Positions 20,100-31,760 of a stretch of DNA of 64,000 bases are shown here, in pieces. Below the pieces are notes generated by a model. The model was given only the letters and a program-made list of their open reading frames with translations, had not been told where the DNA came from and searched no databases. Within the stretch, counting starts at the first letter, position 1; each line of letters begins with the position of its first letter. Origin of the DNA: Typha latifolia (Eukaryota > Streptophyta > Magnoliopsida > Poales > Typhaceae); NCBI GenBank assembly GCA_019914945.1, contig CM034102.1:8607501-8671500 (forward strand), written 5' to 3'. Made by a program: the position numbers and the translations under genes.

Positions 20100-23000
20100 T
20101 GATACGATCTCCCCTTAGGCAAATGTTCGATCTCTTCCAATTCTCTCATCTGGACTGGATCTAGCATGGAACTTTGCCACTGTTGGATCAATATAACATT
20201 TGGATATGTTGTAGCCCAAGAAAAGAGCTTTCCAACAAATTAAGTTTTAGATGAATCGGATATGAGGATCTCGAGATATCGTCCGATTAGTGGACGAACG
20301 TCAAGGTGGTCTGTTTAGGATCCGTGGATGGAGGCATGAGATCCTAGGATGATGGTGGTTGGAGGTGGACCGGCGTTTATGAGATGGCACCAGTGAAAAG
20401 TGGTGATGGAAAGATTATAGTTGATGGAAGGGTTAGGGCAAGTGTTGGATAGATTGGAAGAAGGGAAAGGAGAGGGCTGCCCCTAAGGGTCTAGGGTGAT
20501 TGGTCGGTAGAGGGAGGTTCGAAGCGGCGTTGCCGGAGATTGAGAGAATGAGAGCGAATAAGATGAAGGAAGCAAAGCAAAATTCAATTCTTCAATAATA
20601 ATCTTTTGGTTGCCATCCACATCCCTTTTAGAGGCTAACCAAACAACTCAAAATTAACCCTAAATAATACAATTTCACCAACCGCGTTCGAACGCGCCCG
20701 ACCGCGTTCAAACGTGTAACGCCCTCGCCCAGCATGGGCACGTGCACACCCATGCATCCACACGGCACGCGCGGCGCACGTGACGTCAGGCGGGGCCTGT
20801 CACACATACTCTCCTATACACATATAATCATGACATCATCAAATAAAACCTGCTAACCTATCCATGATCACATAATCCATCACCAAATAAATCATACTAT
20901 TAACCAAATAAACCGGTTGACATATGAATATCCCGGTCCATAATAATATACATTAGACCACTACATAATCTGGCAGGACCCACACAGGCCACAACAAACC
21001 ATCAAGATACAATTAAAATAACTAATACAAGAGTACACTATGATTCGACCTGTAATATTCAAATCATCGTCTAATACAAAAGAGTACAAATATCAAATAC
21101 TGGTACAACTCAATATCTGGTTAAACTATCATCGATACCGTCTTGCATCTATAGCTCACCTCATCATTATTCTAAAATATCTTCTCAAGATATCTCAAGT
21201 CGCTATCACGTACCACATATCTGCGAGGGTTAAAAAAGAAATAAAGAGAGTCATGAGAAAAAGGCTCAGTGAATAGACCTTACCCAAAATCAGTGATGCC
21301 AAACAGAGAGTAAATCTTATACTGGATAATATGAATCAGAAAGAGCATCATATCATGAATGAGTATATGAATGTTCCCCAATAATACATAAATAAAAAAT
21401 AGATAATATTTCATGTCATAACTGGTAAAATATATAATTCTCGACAATGTATAAATAAATCTCCATATGATACCATCATTATAACTCTCTCTCAAATATG
21501 ACACATGATGCATGCCGACCATGACCATGCTATGATATCAAATGTAACCATAGATGATGCATATTGATCACTCAATAATCAGGTAACCAAATAATAATGA
21601 AACCATATGCATTTCTCAACATCACAATCATCACTGACATCTCGGTATAATATCATCATACTAGACCACTTTGCACAGTCAACACCCGGTACCCGGTCTC
21701 AACATCATGTCCGAAGGCTCAGAGCATACTCTGCCACTCGCTAGAGTATCTCAAATATAATCATACCCCGCCACCTGCTAGGGTATCAACATCCATCCAG
21801 ACCGGGCACCCACATAGTTGATAGAAACCTCGTGAGGATAACTTGCCACATATGCCCTAGCGAACGGCATGTGTCCGAATGTCTGCTGCGCACACAAACT
21901 AACGACCTCGGATGTAAAGCCAACAGAATCGCGACTATGTCGAGCGATAAATCATCTTCAAGCACGCCCTAACCCTCGTGCCCACTCGGGTATCCTCACA
22001 CTTTCTATCAACTATCCTATCAATCACAATGACAGATCATATGCATATATCTAGTACGATAATAAGTCAATACATAACAGGAATTTAGGTGGAATAGGAA
22101 TCAAGAGAAAATGATGCAATGTAGTCTCCAACTATATCGTCAACACATGCATACTCATGCTAGAGATAATCCCGACATAAAGCCATAACAATATAATTAT
22201 TTCTATATATCACCAATGTACTCATATCTCAGATCAGCCTAATCAAATGCATTATAAAATATGCTAGATTGAAATTATCTCTAAATAAAATCATATAATA
22301 ATGCTGGAGGCCAAAACATGCATGTACATAATGTATAATATAACCTAATTTGAGAAAGGCGTCTAAGGGATAAGGCTACAAACATCTTATCAGAAGACTC
22401 AACACATGTATCCCTCAGGTCCATCAATCAACTGCCACTCGACGCTGGTGAGATCCTCGAGGCTCTAATAAGGGGGTTTAGAGTCTGAAAATGTTTAAGT
22501 AACATAAAGTTAGTTGTTTATCTGATTATAATTCGTTCGAGTAAAATATGATATTTTATTAGGTTTAATATTGATTAGATTTATATGACAAATTTAATTG
22601 TGGCAATATTAATATGCTATTTATATTTAGTTAATAAAATCTTAATTTGATAATTATAGGAAATAAGTATATAGTAATTTATCTCCTTTTTATAAATAAC
22701 CAAGACGACTATATATATGATTTAATAAAAATATAATTATAAAATAATATTATTACTAGTTATTTTGTAATACTTACTCTTATTTAACTAATCCTAGATT
22801 ATACGTAAAATAATCATTATCCTAATATACAAAAATAATCTGCAATTCTAGTATTCCATTTTATACAAACTATTAGACAATACTAATATACTAAAAATAG
22901 ACATATATAATATAAGTTAAATATAAATATAAGACTACATATATTCACTAATAAATAATAACTAAAACTCTAAATAAATTTATAGGCAATATTTATAATT

Positions 23001-23169
23001 GTAATTAATAAATTATTATACTAAAATGTAAAATTATATTAGTGAGTATAAATTATCAAACTAATTAATTACGTAAATAGACTATGTTACCTATCATTAG
23101 GAAGTAATTATATATAAAAAATAATAATAGTCCTCTTCCAACACTGTCTGCTACACATCAAGAGGAGGG

Positions 23170-23920
23170 CCAAGAATGGAGAAGAAGAAGAGAAAGAAAG
23201 AAAGAAGAAAAAAGAAGAAGAAGAAGAGAAGGAGAAGGAAGGGAGGCTCACCTAGGCTGCGGCGGCGACGGCGACAGCGACAGCAGCGGCTGGCGTTGAT
23301 AAGAGAAGGGAGAGAACTCAAGAGAGAGAGGTGATTGGGAGAGAGAGAGTGGAGGGTACGAGAGAGAGAGCAAGAGAGTTAGAGAGAGAGAGCACTAAAT
23401 AGAGAGACGGTGGTGAGGGCTGCGGCGGTGACGACGGCGATAGCGAGAGGTCGTCGGCGAGGAGAGAAAGAGAGAGGTGCTAGAGAGAGAGAAAGAGAGG
23501 AGGGTAATAGAGAGAGAACGAGGGAGTTAGAGAGAGAGAAGGTGCTGCGGCGGCGATGACGGCGACAACGAGGAGCCGTCGGCGAGGAGAGGAAGAGAGC
23601 GATGCTAGAGAGAGAGAAAGAGAGGAAGGTAGAGAGAGAACGAGGGAGTTAGAGAAAGAGAAGGTGGTGAGAAAGGGAGAGGTGATAGAGAGAGAGAAAG
23701 ATAGGAGGGTAAGAGAGAGAACGAGGGAGTTAGAGAGAGAGAAGGTGGTGCGGCGGCGACGGCGACAGTAGGACAGCGTCGGCAAAGGAAGGAGAGAAAG
23801 AGAGAGAGAGAGAGAGAGATCGAAAGAGAGAGAGAGATTTAAAGGGAGAAAGAGAGAGGCGATGAGGGTGGTGTTGCAGCGGCGACGGCAGCGACGGCGG
23901 CGGTAGGCCGGCGTCGGCAA

Positions 23921-23976
<56 letters not shown>

Positions 23977-24138
23977 AAGAGAGAGACGGTGAGGGTGGTG
24001 TTGTGGCGGCAACGACAGCGACTAAGATGGTAGGCCGGCGTCGGCAAGAAAATATGTGATAAAGAGAGAGAGAGAGAGGGAGAGAGAGAGAATATGTGAG
24101 AGAGAAAGAGAGAAAGAGAGATATAAAGAGAGATATAA
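23170..24138. repeat. Purine-rich (GA)n tract in the Tekay LTR
   Basis: Nearly 1 kb of imperfect (GA)n with interspersed GGCGGCGACGGCGACAG blocks; the purest dinucleotide run is about 23927-23971. On the minus strand it encodes only Ser/Leu-rich low-complexity frames. Similar tracts are at 2180-2605 and 33000-33550. Confidence 0.85.
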
Positions 24139-24928
24139 TGATACGATTCGGACTTCACCGACGTCGTCTCGAGCTTGGATTTACCTTAGGATAAGATTGA
24201 GTTTTAGGATAAGATTGAGTTTTAGGATAAGATTGTGTTTTAGGATAAGATTGAGTTTTAGGATAAGATTGTGTTTTAGGATAAGATTGGGTTTTAGGAT
24301 AAGATTGTGTTTTAGGATAAGATTGAGTTGTTGGTTAGCCTATAAAAGTATGTGTAGGGCAACCAAAATTAGAATTGAAGATTGAGAATTGAGTTTGCCT
24401 TGCCTCCTTCATCTTCTTCGCTCCCGTTCCCTCAATCTCCCCGGCGACGCCGCTTCTAATCTCCCTCGACAGGCCAATCACCCTAGTCCCTTAGGAGTGG
24501 CCCTCTTCTCCCCCTTCTTCCAATTTATCCATCGCTATCTCTAACCTTTCCATCATCCATAACCCTTCCACCATCACTTTTACACCGGTGCCACCCCATC
24601 AACACCGGCCCTCCACAATCCACCATTACCCAGATTTCGTGCCTTCATCCACGGAATCCAAAAACAGAGTATCCTGACGTTCGTCCACTAAACGAACGAT
24701 ATCTCGAGATCCCCAACTCCGATTCGCCTCAAACTAGATCCGTTGGAAAGCTCTTTTCCGGGCCTACATCATATCAAAATTTCACAGCGATCCAACGGTA
24801 GGATATTTCGGGATCTGATCTCAAAGTTCCGTGCAAGATCGTAACAATCTGGTATCAGGGCCATAGCACCAAAAGAGGGTTCGTATCAAGCTGGTATCAG
24901 AGCCTATAGCCGAGGAAGGATCGTATCA
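24139..24928 (+). mobile_element. Solo LTR of family A (790 bp), TSD TATAA, array replaced
   Basis: Begins TGATACGATTCGGACTTCAC, ends GGATCGTATCA at 24928, with perfect duplications TATAA at 24134-24138 and 24929-24933. The last ~85 bp contain two primer-site copies (CTGGTATCAGGGCC and CTGGTATCAGAGCC), both inside the duplicated boundaries. Uniquely among the A LTRs here, the TTCGAA array upstream of the TATA box (CTATAAAAG, about 24340) is absent; an 18-bp tandem repeat stands in its place. Confidence 0.93.
24186..24329 (+). repeat. 18-bp tandem repeat, eight units, upstream of an LTR TATA box
   Basis: Eight copies of TTAGGATAAGATTGNGTT; N is A, T or G (A, A, T, A, T, G, T, A in order) and the rest is invariant. 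It ends at GTTGGTTAGCCTATAAAAG. The unit resembles the promoter-proximal A sequence ATTGTGTTTTAGGGTTAAT, from which it probably expanded. Confidence 0.93.
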
Positions 24929-25085
24929 TATAAAGAGAGAGGGGGAAGGCGGTGGAGGAGGGGGAAGGGCGGCGACTTCGGTGGCGGCTGCGGCGGAAGC
25001 GGGGCCCGTCGCAGCTAGCTGGCCCGGCCCGGTTGGCCGGGCCGGCGATTGTGGGCGCACGTGGCGCCCCCAACACGCGCCCACG

Positions 25086-25113
25086 TTGCATGGCACGAGC
25101 TCGTGCCATGCAA
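25086..25113. repeat. Perfect 28-bp palindrome near a Tekay LTR start
   Basis: Half-site TTGCATGGCACGAG followed by its exact complement. The copy at 2048-2075 differs by one base, and a degenerate form is at 11212-11239, each roughly 70-135 bp from the LTR's TGTAATAACC end. Confidence 0.9.
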
Positions 25114-25122
25114 CACCCATAT

Positions 25123-25162
25123 ATTATTATTATTATTTATTTTATTATTTATTATATTATTA

Positions 25163-25201
<39 letters not shown>

Positions 25202-25203
25202 TT
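25123..25203. repeat. (ATT)n microsatellite
   Basis: About 80 bp of TAT/ATT repeats with a few TTTA interruptions, directly inside the Tekay LTR start at 25213. Confidence 0.9.
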
Positions 25204-25546
25204 GGTTATTACAGAACGCGTCGAGTTCGCTCTTCTCTAGATTTGCGAACATGATGCAAGCGTTCAAACACGCGATCGAACGCGTCTATTTCTCACTTCT
25301 CTGGATTTGCAAACGCGATGCAAGCATTCACAGTGTGTTCGAATGGGGCGTTCGAACCCACAATGCACACTCTCACAACCCGTTCACAACCGCGTTCACA
25401 ACCGCGTTCGAACTCACTCCACCCGCATTCGAACGTGATTTACAGAAAACTTATTTTCTTGGAAATTAAACATTAAAACAAGAATAAAGATACTCCTAAA
25501 GTGAATCCATGCTCGAGACGACATTAGTGAAGTCCGAATTGTATCA

Positions 25547-25670
25547 ATCCACCATGCTTCCGCAACCTTGTCCTCAAGGTTTGAAATTTGGGAAGTGATC
25601 TTTGAACTTTGACTCAAGCTCCTCCATGGTATGATCTTCTGCATTGGTTCCCCACATATCTAAAAATAGA
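25547..25670 (-). pseudogene. A6 pol 3' end, integrase-less junction
   Basis: Minus-strand remnant next to the A6 LTR: CGATTCGG is preceded by ACAAGGTTGCGGAAGCATGG (polypurine region), then the coding tail SNLEDKVAEAWWID and MWGTNAEDHTMEELESKFKD in neighbouring frames. It is the same RNase H-to-end join as in A1 and A2. The element stops at about 25670, where plus-strand C1 begins. Confidence 0.8.
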
Positions 25671-27526
25671 GGAGCCTTGAAAGAATATGTCATGAACTGA
25701 TCGACCTTGTCATCTCCTCGACGAAGATCGGTGCCTCGAGAAGGACCAACGGTGGAACCACACCAAACTGATACCCTATAGGTCTAGGTACGATATGTTA
25801 ATGTCAATGATCCTCTTTCGCCTACTCCTACACATCATCTCCCACCTCCAATACACAACCCAAGACCGGCGGTGGTCGAACTCGAGAGGCGTGCGACACC
25901 AGTGCACTTTGTCGATGAAGAAGATTGGCACTTAGATGATGATGTTGATCCCTTCAGAGATGGTAATAAGCATGCTCGAGGATTCAGAGAAGGAGAGCAA
26001 TAAGCACAATGATTCAGACCTGAAGCAAAGATCTTTCGCAAGCCTGTTACGATCCAACCACATAGGTTAAGTTGAGTCAAGTCGAGTCGAGTCAAATTAG
26101 TTAGCTTTATCTTTCTATTTTGAATTTCAAATAAATTGGATAATCCGCATGTGGATCCGATCTGTTAATGATTTTACTCCTATAAATAGGGGTGGACATG
26201 AGTTAATAAGGAGCATTGAATTGAGAGAAATCTAAGTTTAGCTAGTTATTATTCTCGTCCTTATCTTTTTACATTATCTATTGGATTATCTTTATCTTCA
26301 TAGGAGTAGATCATAACCGTAGATCCCCTTCAAGCATCCAAACTCTAGCCACCTCCTACCTCCAGCAGCCACCCTAATACACAGCCGTCCACCACCACCC
26401 TTCGATGACCACCACAATGTCAAAAATTACCTTTCTACCCTCCCTGACCTATCTCCACTATTTTATTTTTATCTTTTCATCCCAATCTCTGATTTAGGTG
26501 AAACTAGAGCCATTAGAACACTACTTATGAGGCTACCTCTACATAAATTTTTATAATCATCCTATAGGCGGATCATTCCAGATCTGGTCCATAACAAAGC
26601 CCGACAATGCTATCCGGGGGCGAATCGCATGCTTGGACTTTCCAAAATTCCAAGGCGGTGATTCGACGCATTGAGTGTTTCAAGTGGAGAAACACTTTGA
26701 TTGTTAAGGGACAGCGGAGGACGCAAAGGTACCGATGGCAAGCTTTCACCTCCAAAGAACGACATTGCATTGGTATCGATCGGCCATTCGTGGTAGAGGA
26801 TTTACTAATTGGGCAGACTTTTGTAGGAGGATTACACGTAGATTTGGGACACTGGTGTATAAAAATTTTTTTGCCACATTAAGCAAGATGGTTTAGAGAA
26901 CAACTGTATTAGAGTACCAAGCAGAATTTGAAAGGGTTAATAGTCGTTGTGAGTCACCTTGACCCAAACCGACATTGATGAGCATATTCATTTTAGGGCT
27001 GCAGGAGGAGATCTAGGCAGATGTTCGTGCTCTCTGTCCTACCACTCTTGAGGAGGCCTTTGAGAAGGCAGTAAGGATGGAGCAAAAGCAAAAAGCTCTC
27101 AAGATGGCAGCAAAAGCAAGTTGGGGTAACTGAGATGAGCAATTTGCGCCTAGAATGCCGGTTGGAAATTCTGCGGGTTCAAAGACAACGGTTGGTAATA
27201 CTAGAGCACGACCACCCTTGAGACCCTCTTTCGATATTAGAGGAGGCACAAGATCCCCCGTTCGAACTCTCACACCTGCCCAGGTGGAGGAGCAAAGAGC
27301 GAAGGACATTTGCTTTCAATGCGATGAACATTTCACCCCCAGTCATCGGTGTTCCAAACTGATCGATAGTGTGATACTCATCGACGGTCTCAAGGGGGAC
27401 GATGAGGTTGTTGGTGATGGAGAGTATTCAGAGGAGATCCATGAGGAGGCCATGGAGCAAGGCGTGGAGGAAGATATCCAAGTTGAAAAATATCGATGCA
27501 TGCATATTCGGGTACTTCTGCGCTGA
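25671..27526 (+). pseudogene. C1 gag
   Basis: Broken gag. Before the D insertion: LKEYVMN, VRYVNVNDPLSP, RRATPVHFVDEEDWHLDD. After it: ACLDFPKFQGGD, VFQVEKHFDC, MASFHLQRTTLHWYRS, WADFCRRITRRFGT, YQAEFERVNSRCE, then ALCPTTLEEAFEKAVRMEQK, and a knuckle CFQCDEHFTPSHRC at about 27310-27352. Closely parallels C2 and C3 gag. Confidence 0.83.
26045..26596 (+). mobile_element. Solo LTR of family D (552 bp), TSD AAGCC
   Basis: Ends TGTTACGATCC and CCATAACA, with perfect duplications AAGCC at 26040-26044 and 26597-26601. It has a TATA box (CCTATAAATAGGGG, about 26181) and GAGTCAAGTCGAGTCGAGTC direct repeats near the start. It splits C1 gag at the codons for FRKP. The other member is 59972-60604. Confidence 0.93.
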
Positions 27527-27960
27527 GGATATTGTGTGTGGACAGACTCATTAGAAAGTATTGTGTCCACATCTTCATCGATTCTGGGAGTACAAACAAT
27601 TTTGTAGATGAGAGGTGAGTGAGGAAGTTGGGCTTGGATGCTACTAGAGATGGCATAAAGCTTCAGGCGGAGAGCTTGTGTCGCCGGGTTAGTATACGGG
27701 TACAAGGACATGACATCATTGTGGACTTATATCCGTTAGCGTTATAAGGAGCAGACATTGTCCTTGACACTCAGTGGTTGAAGAGCTTGGGACCCGTCAT
27801 ATTTGATTTTCGGAGCATGTCGATGAAATTTAAGCAAGAAAATAAGGAGGTGTGACTTGATAGCATTCGGTTCCCGCCAATTCTAGCGATGCAGCCGATG
27901 GTGGGGCTGCCTTGTGCAAGTGATTTGGCCTATCTTCTTCAGTTATGACTAGCAGGAGAT
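27527..27960 (+). pseudogene. C1 protease
   Basis: CVHIFIDSGSTNNFVDE shows the D-S-G active site; a TGA follows (ER-stop-VRKLGLDAT). Later GADIVLDTQWLKSLGPVIFD after a stop. Degenerate. Confidence 0.82.
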
Positions 27961-28044
27961 GAGCCTTTAATGAGTCCAGTTACCATAATTCATTTGTCTA
28001 ATTTGTTAGATAAATTTGTTGGATAGTTTGAGGAGCCAAAGGAG

Positions 28045-28736
28045 TTGCCACCAAGGCGAACGACGGACCATCGCATAGAAATTCTGCCCCGGGCTGCACT
28101 AGTGAACGTGAGATCATATCGGTATCCACATGTGCAGAAGGAAGTTATCTCTAAGATGGTAGCCAAGATGTTAGAAAAAGGCCTCATACAACCAAGTCAT
28201 AGCTCTTACTCATCACTCGTGCTATTGGTGCAGAAAAATGACGGGATGTGGCATTTTTGTGTCGACTACTGGGCACTAAATGCTATCACTGTCAAAGACC
28301 GATATCCCATTCCGGTCATAGAGGAGCTACTGAACGAGCTTGCAGAGGCAAACATATTCAGCAAGCTTGACTTGAGGGTCGAGTATCATCAAATTAGAGT
28401 TCACCTGGTGAATGTGCACAAAACTGTATTTCGGACTCCGGACGAACACTACAAATTTCGGGTGATGCCCTTTGGTCTCACCAATGCTCCAGCTACTTTT
28501 TCAAGGCCTCATGAATGATAATTTTTAGCCTCTACTATGATGGTATTACGACATTTTGGTGTACAACAGGACTGAAATAAAGCATTAGCAGCATTTGGAG
28601 GAGTGCTAAATTTGTTGAAGCAAAAGTAGCTCAAGATTAAGAAGTCCAACGACTTATGGGGAGTACCACAAGTGGATTATTTAAGCCACATCATTATAGC
28701 AGAAGGATTGGCGGCAGATCCTCAAAAGGTGGCATG
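28045..28736 (+). pseudogene. C1 reverse transcriptase, 3' truncated
   Basis: 157-codon open piece: [108 protein letters not shown] one-base insertion at about 28500 then shifts the frame and the YxDD region is damaged. It stops at about 28736 after LAADPQKVA. Confidence 0.87.
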
Positions 28737-29812
28737 CATGACTGCTTGGAGCTGCAAGCAAGCTTGAGGTGTGCCTGCCTCAAGTTGGCTCCCACTAGCC
28801 CGAGCGTGGCAAGCGTGCTCATGCTGGGCTTGGCCAACCCGAGCCCAAGCTCGTAGGTGGGCCTGGCTAGCCCGAGCAATAGGTTGTGCCTAGCCAGCCC
28901 AAGCGCTAGGCTATGAGCTAGGTCTGGCCAGCCCGAGCCCAAGCCCCAGCCCGGCATCCTGCCTTTCTTGGGCTTCGCCTCACACATTTTGGAGCAGGGT
29001 AGGGATTGAATGGGGTTTTCTTTCCCCTTTATCATAATCCACATCATTTAATACTATTTGACCCCTTTTTCTATCCCTAGTAAATTTTTTAAAAATTTTG
29101 GTGCTGACTTAGTGATCCTATCATAGAGCACCCTGTGACCAGTGCTCAGCCCGAGGCAGGCCATGATTAGGTGTGGACTACTCTTCACTAGGAACTTTTT
29201 AGCGAATCTAGGAAATTTGTCTATCCACTTTTGATTTATTATTTGATGTGACGAATGATAGCATGAGCATATATGACCTGCTAATCCTTGTATTTTAGCA
29301 AAACTTATGTAATTAATATGTTGCTTGACGTGATTTGTTATTAATTTAATATGATGTGTCGTATGTTTAGGTAACCTCGTTTACTATCTTGTTATGCTAA
29401 ATTTAAGTATCTTATCATTACACCTGCACACGTGCACGACCCGAAATGGGATGATTCTATATCTCGGCAGTACTTGACACCTTCCCAACCAAAGTTAGGG
29501 GCAGGAGATATTTTATAGTATATATAGTAGGGCCTACACCTAAGGCATGAGTCTGTGGATCTTAGACAATCAGGCAACCATTTCGCTGGGCAATGGGCGA
29601 TTTACTATTGATCAATAAGAATCAACCCCTTAAGAGTGTTTAAACTGGAAAGTAAGGGTAGGATGACGTAGACCTAGTGATACCCGATGATATAAGATAA
29701 AGGCATTGTAAGTGATGAATCACGAGATTTTCGCACTATGGTGCGATGATGTGGAGCCGCGGGCTGAGAGGGTCATATCGATGTGCGGTACCAACTTCAG
29801 TGGCGCCCCTGC
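28737..29812 (+). repeat. Tekay-like LTR middle part
   Basis: No gene. GC-rich AGCCCGAGC repeats (28780-28960) parallel 12148-12410; then AT-rich sequence and a block with CGGCAGTACTTGACACC (29462) and GGGCCTACACCTAAGGCATG (29531) that parallels 13010-13120. It joins an inverted LTR end at about 29813. Confidence 0.6.
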
Positions 29813-30391
29813 CTAGCACGGGCACGTGCACGCCCATCTGCCCACACAACATGCGCAGCGCACATGACAGGTTGGTGGGGCTCGTCACACACAGATACAC
29901 TTTTGTGCTCATATAATCATGACATCATCAAATAAAACTTACTAACATATCCATTCATACATAATATATTACCAAATAAATCATACTATTAACCAAATAA
30001 ACCTGTTAACATATAAATATCCAAGTCTATAACAACCATACTAGATAGCTACATAATCAGATAGGGCCAACACAGGCCATAACAAACCATTAAGAAACAA
30101 CTAAAATCACTGATATATGAGTACACTATAATCCGACATATAATATACAAATCATCGTCTATACAATGGAGTACAAATATTCCATATCATCTCACGTCTA
30201 TAGCTCATTTCATCTTTACTCTAAAATATCTCCTCAAGATATCTCAAGTCACTATCACGTACCACATATCTAAGAAGAGTTATGAGCTAAAGGCTCATTG
30301 AATAGACCTTACCCCGAATTAGTGATACCAAACAGAGAGTAAATTATGTATTGGATAATATGAATCAGAAAGAAGCATGACGTCATGTATA

Positions 30392-31244
30392 TGATACACC
30401 TTGCTAAAGTCTTTTCTTATTGCATTAGTTATTTATTTTTATAAAAATAAATTTTCTATAGGTCGCATTCGAATGCAGAAGGGGATGTGTTCGAATGCCT
30501 TTGCGAACACCTACATCAGTTTGCAAAAACAAAGAATGTGAAATGTGCTTTCAAACGCGGTTGGGTGCGTTCAAACGCCTGCATGTGAATGCCTGCATCA
30601 ATTCGCATCCACAGAAAATGTCTTTTGTGTATTTGAACACGGTCGACCCTATTCGAATGCGATCGGCGAGAGTCCACTAGTATTAGGGTTAATAATTGAT
30701 ATTTTAGCTTGTTGACTAGCCTCTATAAAGGTGTGGATGGCAACCAAAATCATTATGATGAATGAATATTAGTTTCGGTCCTCCTCTATCCTCTTTCTTG
30801 TCTCTCTACCATAATCTTCCTCCTCCCTCTCCACCAACCAGCCACCTCTACCATTGGCAAGATCTCATCTATCTTCTAATCTCCCTGGACTGTCGAGTCC
30901 TCTATTCTCCTTGGGTTCTCAATCACTTCTCCCCCTTCATTCTTATCCCTTAAACTATATTAACCATCCACCCTCATTGTCATTATCATCCCTAACCGTA
31001 CTATCATCTCCACCTATCACCACCACCATCACCCCCACTCTAGCATATTTTTGCCCTAGTTGTTGAGCGAATGTACGAAGGGCATAAACACCAACAATGT
31101 AGATCAAGAAGGTATGGATCGACCACCCTTGGTTTCATAATTTTCTGACTACGGAAGAAAATTTGGTGAATAGGTTTCCTTGGTTGCGCGAACTGCTTCC
31201 TACAACTGAACTAGATATTGAAGAGGAAGTTCCTTACCTTATCA
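30392..31244 (+). mobile_element. Solo LTR of family C (853 bp), TSD GTATA/GTATG
   Basis: Starts TGATACACCTTGCTAAAGTC, ends CTTACCTTATCA. Flanks are GTATA (30387-30391) and GTATG (31245-31249), a 4/5 duplication. U3 carries a decayed TTCGAA array (30460-30670, with CATTCGAATGC forms) upstream of a TATA box CTCTATAAAGG (about 30722). No primer-site copies at this LTR's end. Confidence 0.87.
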
Positions 31245-31539
31245 GTATGAGCATGTATATATGTACCCTCAATAATATATATATATGACATTGGTTCTCA
31301 TGAATGAGCATATTATGTCCTCAACCAAAATATATCTCATGATGAATTTATAATACAACAACACCCAATATAACAACATATGAAGTATAACAATCATGAT
31401 CCAATGATAATAGTCATATCAGTATCGATGCATAATGCATGCTAACTACTTGATATCATATATGTCAAAGTCAAATACAATCCACATATTTTTCACTATC
31501 ACAGTCTCTGTCACAATTCTGAATATTATCCATCATGCT

Positions 31540-31760
31540 GGACCACAGTACCCGACCCCAAACTCGATAACCCTATCATACATTAAGAATATCTCTAGAG
31601 ATGAATCATATCCTACCGTACGCTAAGGGTTATCTCAAAAGATAATCATACCCTAGCATACGCTAAGGGTATATCAATGATAGTTGTACCATATTATACG
31701 CTAAGAGTACAACCATCAGCCATCACCATACTTTGACATACGCTAAGAGTATGTCCAATA
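31540..31760. repeat. Degenerate ~55-bp repeat with CGCTAAGGGTAT boxes
   Basis: Four spaced copies of TACGCTAAG(G/A)GT(A/T)(A/T) in the Tekay LTR; the homologous LTR at 21720-21790 shows the related CTGCTAGGGTATC. An (AT)n run follows at about 31796-31815. Confidence 0.6.

Larger units (their letters stand above)
20715..25213 (-). mobile_element. Solo Tekay-like LTR, containing an A solo LTR
   Basis: Minus-strand long LTR: start TGTAATAACCAAAATAATA at 25213, end GGGCGTTACA at 20715. Flanking pentamers are AAACG (20710-20714) and GAACG (25214-25218), a 4/5 target duplication. Without the nested insert it is about 3.7 kb. From its 5' end: ATT microsatellite, 28-bp palindrome, GC-rich block, GA/CT-rich tracts (23170-24138 and 24934-24960), AT-rich 22500-23150, then a 3' part (20715-22480) homologous to 29813-32290. 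No pol. Confidence 0.85.
20100..25546 (-). repeat. 3' LTR of A6, split by a 4.5-kb insertion
   Basis: Minus-strand A LTR in two pieces: 25214-25546 (start TGATACAATTCGG) and 20100-20714 (end ATCGTATCA). The break lies in the TTCGAA array; the halves join as ...TTCAAACG + GAACGCGTCGAG, the order seen in intact A LTRs. Combined length is about 948 bp. Its 3' internal neighbour is 25547-25670, so this is the 3' LTR of a truncated element. No matching duplication at the outer flanks. Confidence 0.85.
25671..28736 (+). mobile_element. Ty3/gypsy element C1, both LTRs lost
   Basis: Plus-strand family C interior: gag 25671-27526 (split by a D solo LTR), protease 27527-27960, RT 28045-28736. No LTR on either side; the left joins A6 and the right joins Tekay LTR sequence. 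Many stops. Confidence 0.82.

Noticed and set aside
23480..24158. Ser/Leu-rich frames in the CT/GA tracts (also 1895-2631, 11224-11857, 33132-33380)
   Set aside because: Low-complexity dinucleotide repeats inside Tekay LTRs; no stops by composition only.
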